From: SHZL01 sp963784425
Lineage (GTDB): Bacteria > Pseudomonadota > Gammaproteobacteria > Xanthomonadales > SZUA-36
Assembly: GCA_963784425.1 (NCBI GenBank)
Contig: CAWARM010000011.1
Coordinates: forward strand, 186,001 to 250,000
Direction: 5' to 3'
Length of the DNA: 64,000 nucleotides
This document shows positions 8,955 to 17,208 of the stretch, in pieces. The translations under genes were made by a program, and so were the position numbers. The notes under the pieces were generated by a model, which was not told where the DNA came from, searched no databases, and was given only the letters and a program-made list of their open reading frames with translations. How positions within the stretch are numbered: the first letter of the stretch is position 1; each line of letters starts with the position of its first letter.

Positions 8955-10379
8955 TTACTCTTTGACTGATGGGGTGTACGCAATAAAATTGCTCGCTCCT
9001 TCTCGGAAAACACGCAGGGCAACTGCCTTTCCAGGCGTAATTCCCTTAACAATCTTCTCAAACCCGTTGACGTCTTTGACCGGTTGGTTATTGATCATGA
9101 GGATGACATCGCCCGGGCGCAGGCCCACGCGATAAGCGGCATCACTTTCAACCTTGGCAATGAGAACGCCGCCTTCAGGATTACCCAGCTCGCGCCGCTG
9201 GTCTGCACTGAGGTCTTCAACGGCCAACCCGATCGCATTGCTCTGCGGGGCAGCCCCATCACCAGCCAACTGCTGTTCGCCTGAACCGGGCTGCAACGCA
9301 TCCAGGGTAACGTCAAAAGTCATTTCCTTGCCCTCGCGGCTGACCAGCACTTCTGCCTTGGTACCGGGCGGATTAGCGCCGACAATCGGCGGCAAATCTC
9401 CAGATGTCTCAATAGGCGTGCCATTAAACGCCAGAATGATGTCACCAGGCTTAATGCCGGCTTTGGCTGCAGAACCATCTGGGTTGACATCATTCACCAG
9501 GGCGCCGACGGGCCGGTTCAATTTCATGGCTTCTGCCATCTCGCGCGTCACGGGCCCGACTACGACACCCAGCAACCCGCGTGATACTTTTCCATATTTC
9601 CTCAATTGCTCAACTGCATCCATGGCAGTCTCGACCGGAATCGAGAATGACAGCCCGATGTAGCCACCGCTTGAACTCAGAATCCAGGAGTTAATGCCTA
9701 CGACTTCGCCGTCCAGGTTAAGCAAAGGACCGCCCGAATTTCCCCGGTTAATGGCAACATCGGTCTGAATGAAGGGAACGTATTGTTGCGCCCCGTTGCT
9801 GCGACCCTTGGCGCTGACGATGCCCGCAGTGATGGTCTGCTCAAAATTGAACGGCGACCCGATTGCGGCCACCCATTCTCCCGCTTTCAGGTTAGCTGAA
9901 CTTCCGATCTTCAAGGTGGGAAGATTTTCTGCTTCCACCTTCAGCAAGGCTATGTCACTTGCGGGATCAGATCCAACCAGTTTCGCCTCGAACTCTCTGC
10001 GGTCGGCCAGGCGGACGATGATTTGGTCCGCTCCGTCAATCACGTGATGGTTGGTGATAATGTAACCGTTACTTTCAATTATGAAACCCGAACCAGCACC
10101 ATTTCTGTCCGGTTGGTCATAACCAGGATTGCCGGGGATGTCAAAAAAGCGTCTGAACATTTCAGGAATTTGCTCTTGGGGAATTTGCTGGTCTTGCCCG
10201 TTACCCGGATTGGCAGGCGCACGCTGACCGTATTGAGTCACCTGTATGTTGACGACTGCGGGGCCTGCTGTTTCCACCAGACCGGTAAAATCAGGCAGCC
10301 CGGAAACTGCTGAAAATGCTGTGCTTGCATTCAACATAATCAGGAGGACGCAGGCCCTAATCAAAAATTTGCTTACCAC
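8955..10379 (-). CDS. mucD: Periplasmic Do-type serine protease MucD/DegP
   Basis: A periplasmic protease-chaperone of the HtrA family, 474 residues from GTG at 10379. That start is preceded by GAGGTGA at good spacing and begins a signal peptide (VSKFLIRACVLLIMLNASTAFSA). An in-frame TTG at 10397 has no ribosome site and was rejected. The catalytic triad is visible as H in ITNHHVIDGADQ, D in DPASDIALLKV and S in NRGNSGGPLLNL. Two PDZ domains follow (about residues 260-350 and 375-465). It lies 51 bases after rseC, the algU-mucABCD order of Pseudomonas, where MucD degrades misfolded proteins that would trigger sigma-E. It is intact although the three genes before it are frameshifted. Confidence 0.96.
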   Translation of the reverse strand: MVSKFLIRACVLLIMLNASTAFSAVSGLPDFTGLVETAGPAVVNIQVTQYGQRAPANPGNGQDQQIPQEQIPEMFRRFFDIPGNPGYDQPDRNGAGSGFIIESNGYIITNHHVIDGADQIIVRLADRREFEAKLVGSDPASDIALLKVEAENLPTLKIGSSANLKAGEWVAAIGSPFNFEQTITAGIVSAKGRSNGAQQYVPFIQTDVAINRGNSGGPLLNLDGEVVGINSWILSSSGGYIGLSFSIPVETAMDAVEQLRKYGKVSRGLLGVVVGPVTREMAEAMKLNRPVGALVNDVNPDGSAAKAGIKPGDIILAFNGTPIETSGDLPPIVGANPPGTKAEVLVSREGKEMTFDVTLDALQPGSGEQQLAGDGAAPQSNAIGLAVEDLSADQRRELGNPEGGVLIAKVESDAAYRVGLRPGDVILMINNQPVKDVNGFEKIVKGITPGKAVALRVFREGASNFIAYTPSVKE

Positions 10380-10430
10380 GTTTTCACCTCGCTCCAAGTG
10401 TTAATATAACATTTCTTGAATTTTCAGAAA

Positions 10431-10918
10431 CTAACTTCGCTTTGCGGAACATTCCGGGCCGCCTTGCACCTGGGTCAGCACATGCAACTGCCCGCCAGTC
10501 ACCCACTCCTTCGGCCCTGCACCAGAACTCCGGTTCCAGGCAACACCCAGTCCGGCTGATACCAAGCCGAACAATAACGAAAACCCATCTATGACTCCCG
10601 ACTGGTTGGTCATCCGCGTCGCAAAGTAGTTCCCTAACGCCGCTCCAGCAAGCCCCATCAGCAAGGGCCTTAAGTACAAGCGTAACAACAGACTCAGAAA
10701 AAGCCTTTCCGGGATGCCCACGATCACGACGTCACCCGGTATAGCTTCGTCGGGTTTTCCAATTGCACCAGCACGGCATCGCGCTGCAACAACCGCCCAA
10801 GAATTCCAGCACCGCACCCTTTTCCAGCAGCGCAAGCCGGGCAACCGGCCACGGGGCCCAAGCGTATGGTCGCCAATCCGCCAGCCTGCTCAAGGATCGT
10901 TCCCTGCTGTTCCAGCAT
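10431..10918 (-). pseudogene. rseC: rseC (mucC), split by a one-base frameshift
   Basis: RseC/MucC is an inner-membrane protein of the SoxR-reducing/RseC family. The N-terminal frame (10918-10724, 64 residues) carries the cysteine cluster CPACAAGKGCGAG and ends at a TGA. The rest, with two membrane segments (LRPLLMGLAGAALG and FSLLFGLVSAGLGVAW), continues in the -1 frame to 10431. Joining the frames at 10751-10757 recreates the family text as VQLENP plus DEAIPGDVVIVGIPE, with a total near 162 residues, normal for RseC. The break is therefore recent, a sequencing error, or a recoding site (heptamer AAACCCG). It sits 17 bases after rseB. Confidence 0.85.
10751..10757 (-). other. AAACCCG heptamer at the rseC frame change
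   Basis: In the zero frame the codons read A-AAC-CCG, which fits the X-XXY-YYZ pattern of -1 ribosomal slippage. A -1 slip here gives exactly the conserved RseC continuation. No strong downstream stem was identified by eye, and runs of C are weak slippery sites in Escherichia coli, so deletion of one C in this run is at least as likely. Confidence 0.4.
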
Positions 10919-10935
10919 GATGGTCTTGTATCAAT

Positions 10936-11908
10936 CTAATGACGGACTGGCTGAACTGACTCACCAATCATCTTGATGGTGGCGACTGGCACGTCGCCCA
11001 GGACTGTGACAACTTTCCCATTGACGGCTCGAGTGAGCGCATTGGTGGTTCCCATCATGCTTATGCCTTGAACCAGCTCGGAGCTTTTGTCCTGTGGCTC
11101 AACGTACACTGACACTGCCGCGATGCCGTCACTGTAAACCAGGTGTTCATAAACCGCCTCTTGCCCGACATCGTTTTGCCGGTGCGAGGCTAAACGAAAG
11201 CCGGACGGTAGCCGCTCCGCTTGCCAAGCAGGTCGGGTCTGGGAAGCGCTTTCCGTAAAGACCGATGCGGTTGTGACGCTGGTCTGCATCCTTTCCCTCA
11301 CCTGGCGCATGCAATTCACTTGGATCAACTTCCGAACCCATTTTCAATTCGGTAAACATCAGTTTCGCCAGGGATTCACCCTTGGTGCCAATCAGCTCCC
11401 ACTGCAACAGCAAACCAGACTGGGCTTCCAGCCATAAGCGATAGCCATAGCGATACTGGTCACGGGGCTGGATGTCAATCCGGCGCGCAGAATGATTCGC
11501 AATGCGCTGTTCATCTTCCAGCGTGAATTGATAGGAAACTGCCGCTTCGGCTATACCCCCCATAGGCAGTTCTGGAAAAAAGGAGCGACTGACCGTGGAG
11601 TCCGCCATCACGGTGCGATCTTCACCCGAAATCCAGCGCACACCTTCTGCATCACTAACCACTTCCCGTGGCGTACCCGAAACGGACATAAGACGCTCGT
11701 GCGATCCCTTCTCATCTACCATGTGAGTAATACGAACGGTTTCTACCTTGTCCCCCTGAACATATACGAAAGTGCCTTGGTAATGCATCTGGTTCATGGC
11801 AGCGCTCATGCGATCCAGCCACTGAAAGACATCATCATCGCACCACGCCGAAACCGTAATCGCATTCAGGCAAAAAGCAACCGCCATCGCAAAAAAGCGG
11901 CCTTTCAT
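10936..11908 (-). pseudogene. rseB: rseB (mucB), split by a one-base frameshift
   Basis: RseB is the periplasmic protein that binds RseA and shields it from DegS until mislocalised lipoproteins or LPS are sensed. The first frame (11908-11147) gives a signal peptide (MKGRFFAMAVAFCLNAITVSA) and the large lipid-binding domain (DVFQWLDRMSAAMNQMHYQGTF). It then runs into about 50 unrelated residues. The small C-terminal domain (LPSGFRLASHRQ, EHLVYSDGIAAVSVYVEP, VVTVLGDVPVATIKMIGESV) lies in the +1 frame to 10936. The change falls near 11285-11320, where GGTGAGGGAAAGGATGC carries one base too many. The rejoined length, about 323 residues, matches MucB. ATG 11908 overlaps the rseA stop as ATGA. Confidence 0.87.
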
Positions 11909-12541
11909 CGCTGGGTGGAATCGCCTTCTTCTTCGCTTTGCACTCCCGGTCCGGCTGTAAGCACAACCCTGGCTTGGGATGGGGCTACAAGGATCGGCAC
12001 GAAGGAAACAAATCCCCTGCCACCGGACTCACCGCTTGCCTGGTAGTGACGCAGCAGGTAGGTATTCATTTTCTGATTTCCCGGATATGTTTTCCCAGAC
12101 AGGTTTACCGGCTGGGATTGCGGTGGAACAGCTAGGATATTCGGCGATTTGAACGATTCAACTGGTGTCGCCTGCGCCAACCCGGCGCCAGCAGGTTTTA
12201 TATCCGGTTTGGTACCTTGTGACACAGTAAGCACCGCGAACAGTGCAACAGAAGCTGCCAGCGCGACTCCGGCAAAAGGCTTCAGCCACGCGAGGCTGCG
12301 AACGGGTCCGGACAACCATCTGTGGCTCGCCGGATATTGCAGCCTGCACACCATGGGACAAGTCCTTGCGGGCAAATTGCCCATCCTGGTTGCGCAAGCA
12401 ATCGCGAACCAGGTGATACCGCGCCCACGTCTGGCGCAAGCTGTCGTCCGCCCCGAGTCGCCGAACCAGGAAACGTCCGGTTTCTTCGCTGAATTCACCA
12501 TCCATGAAAGACGAAAGGTGCTCTTTAGATTCTATGTTCAT
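11905..12541 (-). pseudogene. rseA: rseA (mucA) anti-sigma-E factor, split by a one-base frameshift
   Basis: RseA is the membrane-spanning anti-sigma factor that holds sigma-E. ATG at 12541 starts the N-terminal domain (MNIESKEHLSSFMDGEFSEE, then SLRQTWARYHLVRDCL). This frame ends at 12158 after 127 codons, the last 50 or so unrelated. The membrane segment (FAGVALAASVALFAVL) and the periplasmic tail (YLLRHYQASGESGGRGFVSF) are in the +1 frame to 11905. The switch lies near 12298-12330. As written, the product would be a soluble sigma-binding domain without membrane anchor or protease sites. Both halves look well conserved, so the lesion is recent or an assembly error. Confidence 0.88.
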
Positions 12542-12564
12542 TTGTGTAAGTGTCCTGCCAGGTT

Positions 12565-13146
12565 TCACCGCCCCTCTACCAGGGGTCTGAGTTTGTCATC
12601 AATAGCTTCCCGCGCACGAAATATTCGCGAACGGACGGTACCAATCGGGCATTCCATGGTTAGGGCAATTTCTTCATAACTCATGCCTTCCATTTCCCGC
12701 AACACGATGGCTGTACGAAGATCTTCGGGCAATTCCGCAATAGTGTCGTAAACTGTTTTCTTGATTTCTTCGCGCAAAAGCTCGTTCTCGGGGGTCGCCT
12801 TGTCCTTCAATCGGCTGTCCATGTCGTATTGTTCTGCATCCACTGCATCGATATCGGATGATGGCGGCCGCCTTTTCTGCGCAACCAACCAGTTCTTGGC
12901 GGTATTGATAGCGATCCGGTACAGCCAGGTGTAAAAAGCGCTGTCTCCACGAAAATTACGCAAAGCCCGGTAGGCCTTGATAAATGCTTCTTGTGCTACA
13001 TCCTGTGCTTCAGCATGGTCGTGGACATAACGTCCAACCAGGCTGATGATTCTGTGCTGATACTTGCTGATTAACAGGTCGAAAGCATGTTTCTCGCCTT
13101 TCTGTACCCGTTCAACCAGCAACTGATCAACTTGCGCTTCGCTCAT
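12565..13146 (-). CDS. rpoE: RNA polymerase sigma-E factor (RpoE/AlgU)
   Basis: An ECF sigma factor of 193 residues that directs the envelope stress response. Region 2 (about residues 25-90) includes the core-binding and -10 recognition parts (DVAQEAFIKAYRALRNFRGDSAF, given in two overlapping pieces: DVAQEAFIKAYRAL and NFRGDSAF, then TWLYRIAINTAKNWL). Region 4 reads LPEDLRTAIVLREMEGMSYE followed by GTVRSRIFRAREAI. ATG at 13146, with GGAG nine bases upstream, fits the known start MSEAQ. The longer frame to 13356 was rejected because it lacks family similarity. rpoE is intact and heads the operon with rseA, 23 bases downstream. A sigma-E-like promoter lies about 215 bases upstream. Confidence 0.97.
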   Translation of the reverse strand: MSEAQVDQLLVERVQKGEKHAFDLLISKYQHRIISLVGRYVHDHAEAQDVAQEAFIKAYRALRNFRGDSAFYTWLYRIAINTAKNWLVAQKRRPPSSDIDAVDAEQYDMDSRLKDKATPENELLREEIKKTVYDTIAELPEDLRTAIVLREMEGMSYEEIALTMECPIGTVRSRIFRAREAIDDKLRPLVEGR

Positions 13147-13517
13147 GCGCTCGCACTCCAACTCTGCGTTACGCTGTAAAATCACCGCGTTTGCTGTGGG
13201 CTGGGCGATCCCGGAATCCGCCCGTTCGAGCGTTACCCTACTAACTGCCGTCATGAATTTCGGCTCCCTGGTTGAGCATACCATGCTGATATTGTCGAGT
13301 GCGCTAAGAGCAACCACCCAACTCCGCGGTCGGTCTCGAGCTGAACTCGATCTCACGGCTTCTATGACCGGGGCCTCTTACCCGAGTTCCCGAAGACTAC
13401 AAAATGGTTGCCGCAGGCTTGTTCTGCACGGACGGGGTGCGCGGCAGAATGGCGAATGCGATAATGACAAGCTAAACCAAACTTGGCTTTTGCCAGCGGT
13501 CAACGATAAAGAGGACA
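13147..13517. other. Divergent intergenic region rpoE / aldehyde dehydrogenase
   Basis: This 371-base spacer holds no convincing gene. On the minus strand it contains a sigma-E-like promoter (13390-13361) for rpoE. On the plus strand GATAAT at about 13461 could be a -10 for the dehydrogenase gene, without a clear -35, and AGAGGAC just before 13518 is its ribosome site. nadB, often divergent from rpoE in this class, is absent. Confidence 0.6.
13361..13390 (-). promoter_or_regulatory. Candidate sigma-E autoregulatory promoter of rpoE
   Basis: The minus strand reads GGAACTC (13390-13384), then 16 bases, then TCATAGA (13367-13361). This fits the GAACTT-N16/17-TC pattern of sigma-E/AlgU promoters, and rpoE operons are usually autoregulated. 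It is read by eye against a degenerate consensus. Confidence 0.42.
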
Positions 13518-15044
13518 ATGAAAATCATGGAGTTGCTGCAAGCCCTCGGAATAAAACAAACTAATCCCGGAGCCTGCTTTGGTCCGGGCAAATGGTCTTC
13601 AAGCCGCGAAAGCGGAATCATTGAGTCCATAAACCCGGCCAATGGTGAGGTCATCGCCCGTGTGTACGGTGCATCGGGTGAGGATTACGAAGAGATCATC
13701 ACTACTGCCCGTCGCGTGTTTTCTGAATGGCGCACGGTACCTGCACCCAGGCGCGGTGAAGCGGTTCGGCTGTGCACGGAAGCTTTGCGCCGGAATAAAG
13801 CGGATTTAGGCAGCCTGGTCAGTCTGGAGATGGGCAAGATCAAGGCTGAGGGCGTCGGAGAAGTGCAGGAAATGATCGACATTGGTGACTTCGCCCTGGG
13901 CCAGTCACGCATGCTGTACGGCTTGACCATGCATTCAGAACGCCCCCGCCACCGCATGTATGAGCAGTGGCACCCTTATGGAGTTGTTGGCGTCATCTCA
14001 GCCTTCAATTTTCCCGTTGCCGTTTGGGCATGGAATGCGTTCATTGCAGCCATATGCGGCAACGTGACCGTCTGGAAACCCTCACCCAAGGGCGCGCTGT
14101 GTGCGATTGCAGTACAGAACATCTGCAACGACGCCTTGCTGCAGGGGGGGTTCCCGCCAATTTTCCTGAGCTTCATGGAACCCGGCCATGCGCTGGCAGA
14201 AAAATTCGTTGATGACAGCAGGGTTGACTTGCTGTCGTTTACCGGCTCCACTGCAATTGGCTGCCGGGTCGGCGCCAGGGTGGCCGCCCGGATGGGTAGA
14301 AGCCTGTTGGAACTGGGTGGCAACAACGCCATTATCCTGGACCAGAGCGCCGATCTGAAAATGGCGATTCCTGGCATCGTATTTGGTGCAGTAGGCACCG
14401 CAGGCCAGCGCTGCACCACCACTCGTCGACTGTTCGTGCACGAGTCCGTTTTCGACCAGGTGGCTGGTATGCTGGTCAGCGCCTACCAGCAGGTTCGCGT
14501 TGGTGACCCGCTGGAACAGGGAACACTGATGGGGCCCTTGACGGATGCATCCAGTGTTGGCCGGTTTGAAGCAGCTGTTGCAGAAGCGAAAGCAGCGGGA
14601 GGAGAGGTCCTGTGTGGCGGAAAACGGATGACGCGGCCGGGTTTCTTTGTTGAACCCACCATCATCAAGGCCAACAACAGCTGGCCAGTGGTGCAGAAGG
14701 AAACTTTTGCCCCGATATTATATGTAATACCTTTCGCCACCCTGGATGAAGCCATTGCGATGCAGAACGATGTGCGCCAGGGCCTGTCCTCAGCCATCTT
14801 TACCAACGACATGCGGCACGCGGAACAATTCCTGTCTTCAACCGGTTCCGATTGCGGTATTGCCAACGTGAATATCGGTACTTCCGGTGCGGAAATTGGA
14901 GGGGCATTCGGCGGCGAAAAGGAAACCGGCGGCGGGCGTGAATCTGGTTCCGACGCCTGGAAGGCCTATATGCGTCGCCAGACCAACACCATCAACTGGG
15001 GTAAGGAATTACCCCTGGCGCAGGGCATCAAGTTTGATCTTTGA
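13518..15044 (+). CDS. ALDH7-family aldehyde dehydrogenase (piperideine-6-carboxylate dehydrogenase type)
   Basis: An NAD(P)-dependent aldehyde dehydrogenase of 508 residues resembling the ALDH7/antiquitin group, whose members oxidise alpha-aminoadipate semialdehyde in lysine and pipecolate breakdown. Diagnostic text includes QWHPYGVVGVISAFNFPVAV, the glutamate loop LELGGNNAII, the catalytic cysteine in GTAGQRCTTTRR (about residue 300), and the C-terminal GGAFGGEKETGGGRESGSDA typical of this group. ATG at 13518 follows AGAGGAC. A second ATG three codons on is possible. The downstream pyrD is unrelated in pathway. A glutaryl-CoA-type dehydrogenase 4 kb away would act later in the same lysine route, but the link is inference. 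Confidence 0.85.
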   Translation: MKIMELLQALGIKQTNPGACFGPGKWSSSRESGIIESINPANGEVIARVYGASGEDYEEIITTARRVFSEWRTVPAPRRGEAVRLCTEALRRNKADLGSLVSLEMGKIKAEGVGEVQEMIDIGDFALGQSRMLYGLTMHSERPRHRMYEQWHPYGVVGVISAFNFPVAVWAWNAFIAAICGNVTVWKPSPKGALCAIAVQNICNDALLQGGFPPIFLSFMEPGHALAEKFVDDSRVDLLSFTGSTAIGCRVGARVAARMGRSLLELGGNNAIILDQSADLKMAIPGIVFGAVGTAGQRCTTTRRLFVHESVFDQVAGMLVSAYQQVRVGDPLEQGTLMGPLTDASSVGRFEAAVAEAKAAGGEVLCGGKRMTRPGFFVEPTIIKANNSWPVVQKETFAPILYVIPFATLDEAIAMQNDVRQGLSSAIFTNDMRHAEQFLSSTGSDCGIANVNIGTSGAEIGGAFGGEKETGGGRESGSDAWKAYMRRQTNTINWGKELPLAQGIKFDL

Positions 15045-15062
15045 TCCTCAAATAGCGAATTG

Positions 15063-16088
15063 ATGCTTTACCAGCTCGCCCAGAAAGCGCTTTTCGCTAC
15101 TGACCCGGAACAGGCGCACTTGCTCGCCCTGCAGAGCCTGCGCCTGGCTCATAAGCTTGGCGCGATGCGCTGGCGATGTGCAGTTCCGGGCCGGCCGGTA
15201 CGCTGCATGGGGCTGGACTTCCCCAATGCGGTTGGCGTCGCTGCCGGCCTGGACAAAAATGCCGAGTATTTTGAAGCCCTGGGAGACCTGGGTTTTGGCT
15301 TTGTGGAAGTGGGAACCATCACCCCACGTCCCCAGCCAGGCAACCCCAGGCCGCGGGTTTTTCGACTGCCAAAGAAGCAGGCCCTGATCAACCGTCTTGG
15401 CTTTAACAACAAGGGTGTGGATTTTCTCGTGCAGCGGGTGCGGGAGCACCGCTTCAAAGGCATTCTCGGAATCAATATTGGCAAAAACGCCGATACACCT
15501 GTGGATCGCGCAGCGGAAGACTACCTGCACTGTCTCGAAAAGGTCTACCCCTGGGCCGGCTACATCACGGTTAACATCTCTTCGCCCAATACCAAAGACC
15601 TTCGCTCCTTGCAGGCGGTTGCCGCGCTGGAGGAGCTGCTCGGGCAGCTGGAGCAACGCAGGGTTTTACTGACCCGGGAACACGGCCGCCGCGTTCCTAT
15701 TGCCGTGAAGGTGGCCCCGGACCTGCAGCCTGATGAGATTGCAGACATTGCCCGGGTGGTGGCCAGAAATAGGATGGATGCAGTCATTGCGACCAACACC
15801 ACCATCGACCGGGAGGGTGTTGCCGGCTTGCCACATGCCGGCGAAAGCGGCGGTTTGTCCGGCAGCCCGCTGAAAACAAAAGCTGACCGCGTCCTGCAGG
15901 CCTTTCGCCAACAGCTTCCGGCCACAATGGCGCTGGTGGGTGTTGGCGGCATCACCTGCGGCCAGGATGCTGTGAACAAGCTGGAACTCGGTGCCAACCT
16001 CGTGCAATTCTATACCGGCATGATTTATCGAGGTCCCGGGCTGGTGGAAGACTGTCTCAAGGCGATCAATGGCATGTCTGTGGAATGA
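15063..16088 (+). CDS. pyrD: Dihydroorotate dehydrogenase (quinone), class 2
   Basis: PyrD oxidises dihydroorotate to orotate with FMN and passes electrons to quinone at the inner membrane, the fourth step of pyrimidine synthesis. The 341 residues show the class 2 N-terminal membrane-association helix (YQLAQKALFATDPEQAHLLAL), the FMN-site text AAGLDKNAEYFEAL, the catalytic-serine region NISSPNTKDLR, KVAPDL, and the C-terminal GVGGITCGQDA with QFYTGMIYRGP. ATG 15063 was chosen over the adjacent in-frame TTG at 15060. Its stop overlaps the murB start as ATGA. Confidence 0.97.
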   Translation: MLYQLAQKALFATDPEQAHLLALQSLRLAHKLGAMRWRCAVPGRPVRCMGLDFPNAVGVAAGLDKNAEYFEALGDLGFGFVEVGTITPRPQPGNPRPRVFRLPKKQALINRLGFNNKGVDFLVQRVREHRFKGILGINIGKNADTPVDRAAEDYLHCLEKVYPWAGYITVNISSPNTKDLRSLQAVAALEELLGQLEQRRVLLTREHGRRVPIAVKVAPDLQPDEIADIARVVARNRMDAVIATNTTIDREGVAGLPHAGESGGLSGSPLKTKADRVLQAFRQQLPATMALVGVGGITCGQDAVNKLELGANLVQFYTGMIYRGPGLVEDCLKAINGMSVE

Positions 16089-17110
16089 AAGTAGCCGAAA
16101 ACCAGCCGCTGGACCGACTCAACACCTTCGGTATTTCCGCCCGAGCCGGAATTCTCATCACCATTGAAACGGAAGAAGACCTCTTGTCAGCACCCAGCCT
16201 CGATCCCTCGCGTGATTTTGTGCTGGGCGGTGGCAGTAATGTCTTATTCGTCACGGACGTACCGGGAATTGTGTATCTCAACCGGCTTGGCGGTATTGAA
16301 ATCATCGGGGAGGACACGGAGGGAGTCTTGCTCGAAGTTGGTGCCGGAGAAAGCTGGCATGAATTGGTTGCCTGGAGTGTCGCGCGTGGCTTTTCGGGCA
16401 TTGAAAACCTGGCGCTCATCCCGGGCCTTGCCGGAGCGGCACCCCTGCAGAATATCGGCGCGTACGGCGTGGAATTGGCCTCAGTGCTCGACTCGGTAAC
16501 CGCCTGGGACTGGCATACTGCAACTTGGGTAGTTTTGAGCAGGCAAGAATGTTTGCTCGGCTATCGAGACAGCCTTTTCAAGGCTGCGCAACCCGACAGG
16601 TACCTGATAACTTCGATCAGGTTGATTCTGAAAAAGCATTTCACTGCCCAGGTGGCGTATTCCGGACTCGCGGCTGAACTGGAAAAATCTTCGACCGGGG
16701 CCACAGGCCTGTCCGATGTCTTTGCCGCGGTGATGCGATTGCGCCGTAGAAAACTACCTGATCCAGCGTTAATTGGCAATGCGGGAAGTTTCTTCAAGAA
16801 CCCCCTGTTGCCCGCCGCTTTCTATCAGCAATTACATGACCGCTATCCGACCCTGCCCTCCTGGGAAGCAGACGGTGCTGGCACCAAGGTTTCCGCCGCA
16901 TGGCTGATCGAGCAGTGTGATTTGAAAGGTTTTGAGATGAATGGGGCTGCCGTATCGAACCAGCATGCTTTGGTGCTGGTGAATCAAGGCCGCTGCAGCG
17001 GACTGGCTGTGTGGGAATTGGCCCAACTTGTCCAGGCAAGGGTATGGGACACTTTTGGGGTAAGACTGGAACCGGAACCGCGAATCTTCAGCTGCGCCCA
17101 AGTTGGCTAG
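16085..17110 (+). CDS. murB: UDP-N-acetylenolpyruvoylglucosamine reductase
   Basis: MurB reduces UDP-GlcNAc-enolpyruvate to UDP-MurNAc with NADPH and FAD, the second committed step of peptidoglycan synthesis. The 341 residues are of the Escherichia coli-like type. They show the FAD motif LGGGSNVL, PGLAGAAPLQNIGAYGVEL, the tyrosine in GYRDSLFK that marks type I enzymes, and the catalytic serine in GNAGSFFKNP. It overlaps pyrD by four bases, so the two are translationally coupled. Confidence 0.96.
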   Translation: MKVAENQPLDRLNTFGISARAGILITIETEEDLLSAPSLDPSRDFVLGGGSNVLFVTDVPGIVYLNRLGGIEIIGEDTEGVLLEVGAGESWHELVAWSVARGFSGIENLALIPGLAGAAPLQNIGAYGVELASVLDSVTAWDWHTATWVVLSRQECLLGYRDSLFKAAQPDRYLITSIRLILKKHFTAQVAYSGLAAELEKSSTGATGLSDVFAAVMRLRRRKLPDPALIGNAGSFFKNPLLPAAFYQQLHDRYPTLPSWEADGAGTKVSAAWLIEQCDLKGFEMNGAAVSNQHALVLVNQGRCSGLAVWELAQLVQARVWDTFGVRLEPEPRIFSCAQVG

Positions 17111-17208
17111 TCTGCGGGGCGGGAAGCAGCACCGCGCAATCTGGCTTAATATGCGCGGAATGAAAATTTGACACGTACCTTTTATCTGCCATGAATGGAG
17201 TGATCCGA

